The notes under the pieces: generated by a model
Databases searched by the model: none
Seen by the model: the letters and a program-made list of their open reading frames with translations, nothing else
Told to the model about the DNA's origin: nothing
Made by a program: the position numbers and the translations under genes
Assembly (NCBI RefSeq): GCF_000004075.3
Contig: NC_026657.2
Span: 7,874,001 to 7,938,000, forward strand
DNA length: 64,000 bases
Direction: 5' to 3'
DNA from: Cucumis sativus
Lineage: Eukaryota > Streptophyta > Magnoliopsida > Cucurbitales > Cucurbitaceae
Shown here: piece after piece, positions 10,933 to 21,712 of the stretch
Layout of the letters: each line of letters begins with the position of its first letter
Position numbering within the stretch: the stretch's first letter is position 1

Positions 10933-13900
10933 ATGGCGCGCAACAGGGTAAACTATCTTCTTTCTTCTGCTTGTTCGATTTTCATCTTCTTCTTCTTCTT
11001 CTTGCGCGATCAATCAGAGCTGGTTTCTGTGGAGTTTGGTCCCAGTATTTCAGTCGAAAGAAATTGAGTTTTTACACGAGCCAAATGTAGGTGGATTTAC
11101 TGCTAGGGGTTTAGGGTTTTGTTGTCTAAGGCGTTCATAAGGGTCGATGATGTTGGGTTGAGTTTCTCAGAGGTTATCGAGTGCTGTTAAACCTGAATGT
11201 TATGAGGATCTCTGTCCTTTTTTAGCTCGAGAATTTGAATGTGAATTTGACAGGGACAATGTTTCGGAACAATTATTTGAGTGAATTTTGGATTGAAATT
11301 ATGACCTAGATAGACTGTGCTGATGCTTGGGTCTCATTATTATTATTATTTTCTATATGCATATTCTCACATCCAAGGATTTATGTTTATATGGAATAGG
11401 AAATCTTGGTGCTGGTGCTGGATGTTGGTCCATCAATGCACTCTATTCTCCCCGAGGTCGAAAAAGTTTGTTCAATGCTAGTAGAGAAGAAGGTATTCCA
11501 TTGACAGCTTATCGACATTCAGTAGTTTTTAACTTATTTTGAGTTTTTCTTTCTATCGAGGACTAAGAGTTTGTTATGAACCAAAGAAATTTTCATTTAT
11601 TAGAAATTTTCATTTATTAGAAATTTAGAACATATTCTTTGGAACTATTTGAAGCAATAGTACCTTATTTGGATGCAGCTACTCTACAACAAGTACGATG
11701 AAGTAGGGATTGTTCTATTTGGAACTGAAGGTTTTTCTCTCGCAATTGTAATTTATATTCTCTTAAATGTTCATTAGCTGATGCGTTTGAGGTCTTGTTC
11801 GTATTTACAAAAGATTACTGTACGGATTACTTTGCCTTTGCAATGAAATTTGCAGACACTAAAAATGAGCTGACAGAGGAAGTTGGAGGATATCAGCATG
11901 TGGTGGTTTTACAGAAAATGAAAGTGGTTGATGGTGATCTTGTTGATGTTCTAAAACATATCCCTCGAGGGACTGTTTCTGGTGATTGTATCCAACATAT
12001 TGATAGGAATTTTTGTTCGTATGAATCCGTGGAGAATAATGCTTTGCTTTCTATACCTGTATTGTTTTATAATAGATTTCTTGCCGCTTCGAACTGTGAT
12101 TTTTTTGTTTCTGTAAATTGGACATTCTTTGCATTGTTCCATTCATCATCAAAGATTTCTTGCTGTTACCGTGTTACTTTGCACTTATTTGTTTGTTTTG
12201 CTTTTGTTTTATTTATTTAATTTTAAAATTTGTTTAAATAACAGTGGTATCAGGATTGATCCCTGGGACTATGCTTATGGTCTACTCTACTTTTCTTAGA
12301 GATGTCTGTTTTGTCAACTCTAAGACTAGTTTTTTTAAAAAAATGGTTTAAGCTATTAATTAAGTCTCGGTTGATAATCATTTGGTTTTCACATAAGTTA
12401 AGCTTATAAATGCTACTTTCTTTCCATATATATTTTCTGTTTTGTTTTGTGCTTTTTAGAAGCTTTTTAACAAACCAAGCAAAGGTTTGATAACTAAAAA
12501 GAGTAGTTTTAAGAACGTTTCTTTTTTCCTTTTAGAATTTGACTAAGAATTCAATTGTTTGATTAGGAAATATAAAAACCATAGTAAAAATGTTGTTAGA
12601 AAGAAAAAAAAACCAAATAGTTATAGATTGAAGTCGAAGTTTTAAACTTAGGGTCTTGAACTTAGGACCTTAGGTCCTTAGGGGTTATGTTACAAATAAC
12701 TCGTTAGGTTTTCTATGATCCAGCTTTAGTTTTCTTTATGATGGTTGCTTGACTTTCAAAGAATTAATGAAACACAAATCATTTTTCAATATGGTTTATT
12801 TATTGTGCTACACACTAGAGGATTTTATTAACTCATTGTATAACAATGGACATAAAGTAATTTTGTTTGTGGTTAGATCATCTGAATTTTCTTAAATTTT
12901 CTAGTCTTCATGTCTTTGGTACCTTGACATTGTTGGTAGTTCTTGACGCCATAATTGTAGGAATGGACATGCTGATAAAGAAATTTGGAGAGACAGAAAG
13001 GGGGAAGAAACGTCTATGTCTTGTGACAGATGCTCTATTCCCTATAAAAGAACCTTATGAAGGAACTAAAGAGGATCAAGTTACGACCATTGCACAACAG
13101 ATGACAAAACATGGCATAAGAATGGATAGTGTTGTTGTGAGAGGGAGGTTTGGTCAGGATGCAATTGAGAAAACGATGAATGAAAATGACCTTCTTTTGA
13201 ACATATTTTCACGGAAAACAAATGCAAAAATGGTGTATGTGGAGAGTCCAACTTCATTATTAGGTGCAATCCGGACTCGTAGTATAGCGCCTGTGACAAT
13301 TTTCAGAGGCGATCTTGAGATAAGCTCGGTTATCAAGATTAAGGTGAAGTGTTTGGTCTTTAATATGACTATGCCCAACATTTTCAGCTACTCTGATCAT
13401 AAAATTTTTAACAGTGTTCAAATTTTGGTAAAAAATTAAGGGTGGCTCTTCTATCTCTTTGACACATGATTGATAATTATCATTTATCAATGTTGATGCT
13501 CTAATTTAATCAGGTATGGGTTTATAAGAAAACATCAGAAGAGAAGTTTCCTACTCTGAAAAGATATTCTGATAAAGCACCTCTAACTGATAAATTTGCC
13601 ACGCATGAAGTCAAGGTAGACTATGAGTACAAAAGTGCCGAAGAACCAAGTAAGGTAGTGCCTCCAGAACTTAGGATCAAAGGTTATAGGTATGGGCCTC
13701 AAGTGGTTCCGATATCGACCGCTGAATGGGATGCAGTGAAGTTCAAAACAGAAAAGAGCGTGAAGCTGCTCGGATTTACAAATGCCTTTCATATAATGAG
13801 GTAGATTCTAGCTGTCTTGGTTTTTTTCTTTTCCATATCATGTTAAAGAATCCTTTTATACTCATAGTTTGTGTTTTGAACGCTTCTGGTTTGCTTAATT

Positions 13901-16146
13901 ATTTTGAAGGCATTACTACATGAAAGATGTCAATGTCTTCATTGCCGAACCAGGCAATAAAAGATCTATTGTTGCAGTTTCTGCTCTAGCCAGAGCAATG
14001 AAGGAAATGGACAAAGTGGCGATAGTACGATGTGTTTGGAGACAAGGACAGGGGAGTGTTGTTGTGGGTGTCTTGACACCCAATATATCCGAGAAGGACG
14101 GTATTGTATGTCTACTAAATACATTTCTGTATTCCCCTATTGAGTACTCTTTCTGTTTTATATAGTTTACCTACCACATTAATTTTCTCAATTTATGATC
14201 CTTTTTGTGGTAGGCCGATTCGTTATTCTTCAATGTACTCCCATTTGCGGAGGATGTTCGGGAATTCCAGTTTCCATCCTTCAGCAATTTGCCAGCATTG
14301 ATGCAGCCAAGTGAAGAACAGCAAGAGGCAGCAGATGACTTTGTTAAGATGCTTGATCTTGCACCAGATGGGCGAGAGGAAATTCTACAGCCGGATTTCA
14401 CTCCAAATCCTGTTCTGGAGGTTTGTATACCTTTTATGTTCTTTATTTTTTCAATCATTTAGGTCTCATCCGGTAACCATTTCATTTTTTTGTTTTTTCT
14501 GTTTTTAAATTTTTGTTTATTAAAAAAAATGTCATATACATTTGGTAACTGATTTTATCTTTTGTTTTTGAAAAACACGGTATAATTTTAAAAGCTTCTT
14601 CTTTTAAGGTTTTGTATTAAAAAAAATAAAATGAATTAGTTACCAAACACACTTGTTCTTTAAAAACAAAAAACAGAAAACAAGTGGGTTACGAAATAGA
14701 CCATGTTTGGAATACATGAATTAAAAAAATAAGTTGTAGAAAAAATTTGATTGTTTGACGACCACTCAAAGTAGTTTTTGATATGTCTGTAACGTGTTAA
14801 AAAGTTGAGTGTTTGATATACCACTCAAAGTATTGAGTATTTTTTATTTTTTATCAAAAGAGTTAACTAAAAATGACTTTTTTGAAATTTTTTTTTTCTC
14901 AAATCAATACAAATCACGAATTTTCCCAATTCATTTTAAGAGGCTTCTTCTGTTAATGGGATTTGTTGCCTGCCTTGGCCCTTGAATTGTGTGTGTTCGG
15001 TTATTTACGAACTTTCAAATGGTTCTTTATGCCATGATTATGAAAGTTTGAGAAGCTACTGGGAATACTTTGTCCACCAATTTGCACAGATCTCTAGATT
15101 CGAACTGATCAAAACAGCCCATAGCATTGTATGATGGTTGCGAAAAGATATTGTTATAAGATTCATCTCTCTTGTGTTGGCAGCGTTTCTACCGTCATCT
15201 CGAGGTGAAATCAAAGGATCCAGATGCTGCTGTACCTCCACTTGATGGAACTCTCCAGAAAATTACCGAGCCAGATCCGGACTTGTTTTCTCAAAACCAA
15301 TCTGTTATCAACACCTTCCACAAAAGATTTGAACTCAAGGAGAATCCAAAGGTAGTTCATCAACGAACTTGTGTTCGAGATACAATTATATTATCCTACA
15401 AGCCTTATCTTATACACAAGTTTTCGATATGATCTTAAAAATGCAGCTTAAGAAATCAAGAAGGCATTATTTACGTGAAAAAGCATCAGGTTCAAGCGAT
15501 AAAGAAGACAATGAAGAGATTTCTGCTCAAATCGTTGAGTCTGTTGCCAATATGCCTACAGTTAAAGTCGAAAAGATTGGAGATACAACTCCTCTTGAAG
15601 ATTTTGAAGCTATGATGTCTAGAAGAGATAGTCCAGAATGGATCAGTAAAGCAATCAGTGGCATGATGAGCAAAATATTTGATCTTATCAAGAACTCCTC
15701 CGATGGTCATAGCTACACAAAAGCTATCGAGTATTTGCGTGCGCTTCGCAAGGGTTGCATTATCGAACAAGTCTGTCACTCTCTATCTGCCTCTTATATT
15801 ATATTCTTCCTGCTCATGAATAAAACTACTCATGTTTTGTACAGGAACCGAAGCAATTCAACGATTTTCTCCGCCATCTCCGTAACTTTTACCCCGAAAA
15901 AAACCTCCATACCTTCTGTGAATTCCTTGCATCTCAACAAATTAGTTTGATCTCCAAGGAAGAAGCTGCTGACAGGTTTAATATTCATTTTCTTGTTGAA
16001 ACTGCGTTCATGAAAGTCTTATTTACACTGTTCTTATTATGAAGTTCTTTGTTTTTGTCTATTCCTATATTGTGAGCAGTGAAGTAGGTGATGATGAAGC
16101 TAGAAGATTTTGGGTTAAAATGGAGCCTAAGTCAGAGCAAGTTTAG
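10933..16146 (+). CDS. KU80: ATP-dependent DNA helicase 2 subunit KU80
   Basis: Ku80 pairs with Ku70 to form the ring that captures DNA double-strand ends, starting classical non-homologous end joining and protecting telomeres. Twelve coding exons: 10933-10947, 11400-11492, 11679-11730, 11856-11987, 12940-13343, 13514-13800, 13910-14105, 14214-14420, 15184-15351, 15447-15770, 15845-15975 and 16080-16146. All are GT-AG, giving 691 aa (Arabidopsis Ku80 is 680). Exon 1 carries only the first five codons (MARNR). The N-terminal von Willebrand A domain opens with LVLVLDVGPSMHSILPEVEK, and the Ku beta-barrel core includes VWVYKKTSEEKFPTLKRYSD, IKGYRYGPQVVPIS and VAIVRCVWRQGQGSVVVGVL. The C-terminal arm includes TPNPVLERFYRHLE and a helical region ending SEQV. 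No Ku80 C-terminal DNA-PKcs-binding motif is evident, as expected for plants. Intron 8 holds two MITE-like repeats. Confidence 0.97.
14461..14702. repeat. MITE-like inverted repeat in KU80 intron 8
   Basis: The left arm near 14461-14515 (GGTAACCATTTCATTTTTTT, then TGTTTTTTCTGTTTTT) matches, as an imperfect reverse complement, the right arm near 14650-14702 (AAAAACAGAAAACAAGTGGG, then TTACGAAATAGACC). An inner pair, TTTGGTAACTGA near 14540 and TTAGTTACCAAA near 14637, extends the palindrome. There is no coding capacity. The structure suggests a non-autonomous DNA element; the superfamily is not determined. Confidence 0.55.
14701..14918 (+). repeat. Dispersed MITE-like repeat, family B, copy 1
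   Basis: This segment starts CCATGTTTGGAATACATGAA and continues through TCAAAAGAGTTAACTAAAAA to CTCAAATCAATACAAATC. The same order of motifs recurs at 25543-25726 and, in reverse orientation, at 51063-51222. The ends are loosely inverted (GTTTGGA against TCCAAAC in the other copies), which points to a small DNA element. It sits back to back with the inverted repeat at 14461-14702. Confidence 0.5.
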
Positions 16147-17448
16147 ATAATGATGAATGCAATATGTATATATATATATATGTAATTTTGTGTATCCATC
16201 GAAATTTGAAGCTTGTTTACTAGTAATGTTACCTTAAAAGGAGGAAGTTATTGGTTTGAATTATATTTTTATGTAGCTTCCATAGTTTTAAATGTTACTT
16301 TTTACTATTTTAGCTTTATTGTTAAACTTTGATTTCAAGGAACGATGGAAAGTTTGATTCCATCACTTTTAAATTCATCTTTTAGAACATTAGTTTAGGC
16401 ATGGTTTTTTTTTTTTTTTTTTGAATCGAGAATTTAACTTTAATTACAAGTTTGGTATTGTCAATAACACAATTTTTTCATTATAATAAAATATTTACAA
16501 AATTTAGTAAAATGTTATGATCTATCTACGATGGACTAAGTGCCTGCCTTGCTCAAATTTAGTTAGACACTTTTAGTTTAATAAACTTTGTAGGGAATCT
16601 TAAAGTTTATGATAACAGAGTCTACATTTTTTAAATCGTAAAAGTAACAAATTTAAAAGTCGATGATCTTATGATTACCTTCTGATTGTCTTATAATTAT
16701 CATTTGATAGTCATCTGATATCACTATTTTTGTCATATTTGTAATATGTAAAAAATATGTGTTATGAGCTATTTTTTTTAAAAAATGATTTTGTTATTTG
16801 ATGTTTTCACTTTAAAATGTGTGTAAGAGTGTTTTTGGTACAAGTGTTCTATAATATAAAAAGAAATTGTTAAATACATACTTGAACTTAAAATTTTTTG
16901 TCTCACTTAGCTATGTATATAGTCATTTGGTGACTTTATGGGCTTGAATTTAGGCATTTGAGCTAAATTAAGTTTTTTTTGCTTAATTAAACTTTACTCC
17001 ATATAAATAATATTCCATTAGATCAAAATAATTAAATGAATATCCATGCCATCCTCACCAACAATTATGTCTTCAATTTCAACTTTCTAAATTCAATTAT
17101 AATTACTAGTCCCTAATCTAGTAAAGGGTGGGACAATTTGTTGGCAATTTAAATATGTTTTATAATTCATTAAACACCTACAATAAAATTCTTTTTAGCC
17201 ATTCTAAGAATTAAAATTTATCAAAAGGTTAAAATTGTTATACTTTTTAATATTTACCATTAAACTGAAAAAAATAAAATAACTTCTTGTAAAATAGACT
17301 GACATTTTCAAATAATAATTTAATAAAGATTATATAATTTTACACATTTATTATGAGTGAAAAAGAAGAAAAAAAACAAATGGATAACATATTTCTCTCT
17401 TTCTCGTCCTAACTAAAAATCGTTACCCTCGAGGCTGGAGTTTCCTCG
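16147..17448. other. KU80-GST spacer
   Basis: This AT-rich spacer opens with a TA microsatellite near 16168 in the likely KU80 3' UTR. A poly-T run of about 20 bases lies near 16405-16423, and a family A repeat at 16639-16778. No gene is seen. Confidence 0.6.
16639..16778 (-). repeat. Dispersed repeat family A, copy 1
   Basis: Read on the - strand it gives AAATAGCTCATAACACATAT, then TACATATTACAAATATGACA, a run of imperfect CGATAATCATAAGA-type units and finally CTTTTAAATTTGTTACTTTT. The same order of motifs is found on the + strand at 31556-31714 and 59750-59900. It is non-coding; its class is unknown, though the internal imperfect short units suggest a MITE-like or satellite-derived element. 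Confidence 0.6.
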
Positions 17449-17456
17449 TATAAATA
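17449..17456 (+). promoter_or_regulatory. TATA box of the GST gene
   Basis: TATAAATA occurs in CTCGTATAAATACACC, 100 bases before the ATG at 17549. That leaves room for a 5' UTR of about 65 bases. This is a canonical plant TATA box and the only good one in the proximal region. Confidence 0.7.
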
Positions 17457-17548
17457 CACCACACGCCAAATTCAGCCACAGTCTTTCATTATTTAACCGC
17501 TTTTGTTCAAGGAGCGTTTCTTGCCTTTTCTTCTTATCTTTGACGATC

Positions 17549-20453
17549 ATGGACTTCCAATCTCACGCTTTGGTATCTTCTCTCTCTCTCTCTTCAGTTT
17601 GCATAGTTTCTTCTAATCGTTTGATCTGAAGATAATATGATTGCGAAGAGACAGATTCATTTTCTTGTTTCGAAATCTTTAGGAGATGTCGTATAATGCT
17701 TATCTTACTTTTGTATTTGCTATTGCAGAAATGCTCCGACGATTCGTCAACGTCTTCGGACCTGGTTCTTTATTCTTTCTGGCGGAGCTCCTGCTCGTGG
17801 CGTGTTCGCTTTGCGTTGAACCTCAAAGGTTTTTTTTCCTTCTTCTTTGACTTTTCTGGAAAATTCATCTTCGATTTTGAAGTACAGAAGAATTCGAGTT
17901 TGATTTGTTGTAAAATGTACGGTTTATCTTGTTTAAATCGAGTCTAAGCGGAAATGAAGATTGTGATTATAAATCGGATGAATGAAGAATGATTTGAGTT
18001 TGAAGTAGAAGAGTTCGAGTTTGATCTGCGGTAAAACGCATGGTGACATTGTTTAAATTGATTCTGTTATGGAATGAAGGTCGTGATAGTAAATCGAACA
18101 AATGAAAGATGTGGAACGTGATACTTCTGTTAACAGAAATGTTTTCTCCGACTGTTTGCTTAGGGCTTTCTTACGAGTACAGAGCAGTAAACCTTGGGAC
18201 AAGAGAACAATTAAGTCCAGGTAAATCTCAAGATCGATGTGTTAATGCGTATCGATAGAATAGAAACCTGCTGAACGATTTTTCTTTCTTTCTTTTTTTG
18301 CTTCCGAGATGCAGATTTTGAGAGCCTAAATCCTCTTAAGTATGTTCCTGTATTAGTTGATGGTCCTGTGGTAGTTTCAGATTCGTACGCGATTTTGCTG
18401 GTTAGTATAGCGAGAATTGAGATGACTTCGTTCAAGTCCATGACGAAGAACAGTGAACTTCTGAATTGACCGCAATGGCTAAGCAAATTTCAGTTCAGAA
18501 GATTCTGGATTCTCACACGGACTTGAATATTCTAGCGATCCTTCTTTTCTCGTGCCGTTTTGATTCTCTTTAGCTCTTACTATTTTAGATTATGCTTGTA
18601 ACACTTGCATTTTCCTTATTGTTATTGTTCAGTATCTGGAAGAAAAATATCCACAGAAGGCGCTGCTGCCGACTGATCTTCGGTTAAAATCTCGTCATCT
18701 TCAAGTAAGATTAGTACGGATTAGTTACAAATTGAGATGGTTAAAAGAGAGCTCTATAGATCTATGTCTTCTAGCATTTAACTATTCTTCTTACGTACTT
18801 CTTTACAAGCCTACAGTTCATTTTTTATCTTCAAGTTCATCGAACTAAATTTTAAAATCTTTTGGAACATTTATAGGATTTGAGATCTTAATTTTGTTGT
18901 CTTGATTCTATATGAGAAGACTTGGTTTAAACAGCATTGGATTAGCTTGCATCAATTAAATTATTACTTTTAGTTTCTAACGAGTTAACAAAATAGCGCT
19001 ATTATCCCTAGTCAAAATTGAGCAGTAAATTTGTGATTTCTGATTTTCAGAGACTGGAAAAAGAATCTATAATTCTGTGCCAAGGAGAATTGACATATAA
19101 TTTGTGTATTATTATGTTGATAGAGAAATTATGTTGCAGGTGGCAAGTATAGTCAGCTCAAGCATACAACCTCTTATTATGTTGGAATTGCTGGTAGATT
19201 TTTCATTTGCATATGATTTATCTGCACACACACACACACATATATATATATCTAAAGTTAATCTAGTCCACGTTTATATATATGTTTGTTTAGAAAACCA
19301 TCGGGGAAAATTTTGGACCAGAAGAGCCGCTGCCATGGGCACAATCCAATTTAGAAAAAGGCTTCAATGGTATATATGTTTGTGAAGAAGTTATTCATTA
19401 TTCAATTCTGCGTAGGAAGTTTGATATTGTTAAAATTACTGTTTGTTGTATTCAAATTATGTCGAAACACCTTTTTCAATTGTTTAGAATTAATTTTATA
19501 CTTTTAAATTCTAAACATTAAAAATTACACAAGTGATTTTCAAAATTATTCACTGCGTTGCCTTATTACTAGTGCACTCAATCAATCAATGTGTGTAGAC
19601 ACACGTGACACGTGTATAAACGTCCTCAATTTTGCATCTGTTGTGTATTACAGCTCTTGAGAAGCTGGTGAAGGATTTTTCTGGCCAATATGCCCTGGGA
19701 GATGAAGTACATATGGCACGTTTCAAAATATTCTCTATTCTTTTGCTATTTAAGATTTCTATTTTTGAACTTTCATCATCATGGTCATGAACTTGTTTTG
19801 TCTTATGCAGGCTGATGTATTTTTGGCTCCCCAAATTTCAAGTGCTATTGAGAACTTCGGCATTGACATGGTATTGTATTTTCTTCATTCTTATTTCTAT
19901 CTCACTTCCCAATTATCACGTTTTATGAAAAACAAAAACCATCATGCTGTCTTCCTCTTAAGTTTATGAAACTTCAACCATTTGAAGAAAAAAAAAGAAA
20001 AAAAAAAAAACAAAGCGACCAAGCACCTTATTATAACTAGGCATCACTTTGATTAATTATGACGATTTACTCCACTTTGCGCTAAAAGACTTGTTTAGAT
20101 TAACTTTTAAGTATTTAAAAAAGTTTTTAAAAATGTATTCCAAGTATTTGATTGCACTTTTAGGTACATCTAATCCATCAAAATCAGAGGTTGATCGTTT
20201 GAAGTTCTAAAGTAAATTTCTCTGGTTGCACTTTGCATAGATTAGGCTGCAGTTCTAAAGTAAAACTCCCCATGTCGTTCTTAGTTCTAAGACAATTAGA
20301 AAAAGCATAGTCTCGAAAATCTCACAACAAAATTCTGCTTGTTGGATAATGCAGTATAAGTTTCCTACCTTAGCAAGGATTTATGAATCTTACAAGACGA
20401 TACCAGAATTCCAAGCCTCATCGCCAGAAAGGCAACCCGATGCCCTTCATTAA
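17549..20453 (+). CDS. GSTZ1: Glutathione S-transferase zeta class / maleylacetoacetate isomerase
   Basis: Zeta GSTs isomerise maleylacetoacetate to fumarylacetoacetate in tyrosine breakdown and dehalogenate dichloroacetate, in the cytosol. Ten coding exons: 17549-17572, 17729-17828, 18164-18220, 18315-18400, 18633-18704, 19140-19193, 19294-19369, 19654-19715, 19811-19870 and 20355-20453, giving 229 aa (family about 220). The zeta active-site motif SSCSWRVRFALNLKG sits at about residues 24-38, followed by YVPVLVDG and VVSDSYAILLYLEEKYP (glutathione site). The C-terminal helical domain includes ASIVSSSIQPL, GDEVHMADVFLAPQI and FPTLARIYESY. The intron after exon 8 begins with GC rather than GT (ATG then GCACGT); the frame and the family alignment (DEVHM then ADVFLAP) require that junction. 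The remaining introns are GT-AG. Many small exons are typical of plant GSTZ genes. Confidence 0.95.
19716..19810 (+). other. Non-canonical GC-AG intron of the GST gene
   Basis: Exon 8 must end at ATG (19713-19715) and exon 9 begin at GCTGATG (19811), because the protein reads DEVHM then ADVFLAP without gap. The intron therefore starts GCACGT and ends TTATGCAG. The nearest GT (19720-19721) would add CAC-derived bases and break the frame. GC-AG introns make up around one percent of plant introns. Confidence 0.8.
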
Positions 20454-20732
20454 GTCGTTCTTCTTCACATTATTGTACTACTAGACGTCTCACTTGTACT
20501 TATAACTTGTTATTAGTTGCCTGCAAAATGTGTAGATAGATAAACTTACTCATCATGCATGGAGACTCAGATCATTGATGCCTCTTGAAAATTTCCTCCA
20601 GTCCTTTTGTTTTTTTTTTTTTTTCCAGTTTACTCTAATTAATCTTCTATGTACGTTGCTCGGCTTCTAGGTGGAAGGGAAAAAACCGTTTTGTGCTAAT
20701 ATTTACTATGTTATTCAATTTTGTTAACATCT

Positions 20733-20805
20733 GCCCCTCTAGCTCAGTTGGTAGAGCGCAAGGCTCTTTACCTTGTGGTCGTGGGTTCGAGCCCCACGGT
20801 GGGCG
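20733..20805 (+). pseudogene. tRNA-Lys(CUU), degenerate copy
   Basis: This 73-base tRNA has the same order as its three neighbours, with A box TAGCTCAGTTGG and B box GGTTCGAGCC. Two changes stand out. The fifth base of the acceptor stem is C where the others have G, giving a C:T mismatch with the 3' strand. Position 37, next to the anticodon CTT, is T instead of A, which would remove the t6A37 site of lysine tRNAs. A T-run follows at about 20825. It may still be transcribed but is likely a decaying copy. Confidence 0.75.
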
Positions 20806-20925
20806 ATGGTTGTGGTATTCTTCAATTTTTAACCCTCTTTCATGATAGTGTTTTCTTATTTTGTAAATTATTTCTAATATATAGATCTGTTAATTTTTAA
20901 AAGGTTCGACTCTGCATTCAAAACG

Positions 20926-20998
20926 GCCCGTCTAGCTCAGTCGGTAGAGCGCAAGGCTCTTAACCTTGTGGTCGTGGGTTCGAACCCCACGGTGGGCG
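20926..20998 (+). tRNA. trnK-CUU: tRNA-Lys(CUU)
   Basis: This is a full cloverleaf of 73 bases: acceptor GCCCGTC with GGTGGGC, anticodon stem CAAGG/CCTTG, loop CTCTTAA with anticodon CTT, and T-stem GTGGG/CCCAC. It differs from copies 3 and 4 by one base in the D loop (CAGTCGG) and one in the T loop (TTCGAAC), both compatible with function. An upstream CAA and a downstream T-run (GATTTTAACC) fit RNA polymerase III genes in plants. There is no intron. Confidence 0.95.
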
Positions 20999-21101
20999 AA
21001 GGTATTGTTCTTTGATTTTAACCCTATGGTGTTTTCTTATTTTGTAAATCGTTTCTAATATCTTGTGAATTTTGAAAAGGGCTGATTAGGTATTCAAAAC
21101 A

Positions 21102-21174
21102 GCCCGTCTAGCTCAGTTGGTAGAGCGCAAGGCTCTTAACCTTGTGGTCGTGGGTTCGAGCCCCACGGTGGGCG
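21102..21174 (+). tRNA. trnK-CUU: tRNA-Lys(CUU)
   Basis: This copy is identical in the mature part to the one at 21640. All stems pair, the loop CTCTTAA carries anticodon CTT, and TTTTTT follows at about 21185. The region upstream (GTGTTTTCTTATTTTGTAAA and TTCAAAAC) repeats that before the previous copy, so the two arose by local duplication of a unit of about 176 bases. Confidence 0.96.
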
Positions 21175-21639
21175 AAGGTTATAATTTTTTAAATTTCATT
21201 TTTTATTACTCTTATGTAAGTAATGCGTTTTTGTTTAAAATTCTATTCTCTTTTTTACAAATATAACTAATGACGAGAGGCCAACTTAAAAATAGCTAAA
21301 CTAATTATTAAAACCCAAAGAATGTTGAAGGTTTAAATCCCTCGGTAAAATGTAGAAAGAAAAGAAAGAAGCTAACAAATGGTAAATAAGAACATATAGA
21401 ATTTAAAAGGTCATGCAACCATATAGAACACATATAGATTTTATAAATTCCCTTAAACTGCTATGTATATATCCATTTTTTGAATTTAAAAGGTTTTTTT
21501 TTTTCCAAATTTTCTCAGTCTAAGTTTTAATTCGTTGTATTTTTTAAAAAATATGAACAAATTGTTTGGGTTAAAATTAATTACTGATATGAAAATAATT
21601 TAAAACTTAATTAGTAGTCAACATTTTTCTTACCACAGG

Positions 21640-21712
21640 GCCCGTCTAGCTCAGTTGGTAGAGCGCAAGGCTCTTAACCTTGTGGTCGTGGGTTCGAGCC
21701 CCACGGTGGGCG
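21640..21712 (+). tRNA. trnK-CUU: tRNA-Lys(CUU)
   Basis: This is the fourth copy, 465 bases beyond the third. Its mature sequence matches the third copy, but its flanks do not look like those of copies 1-3, so it separated earlier or has been transposed. A TTTTTT terminator follows at about 21723. Upstream CAA occurs near 21619. Confidence 0.96.
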
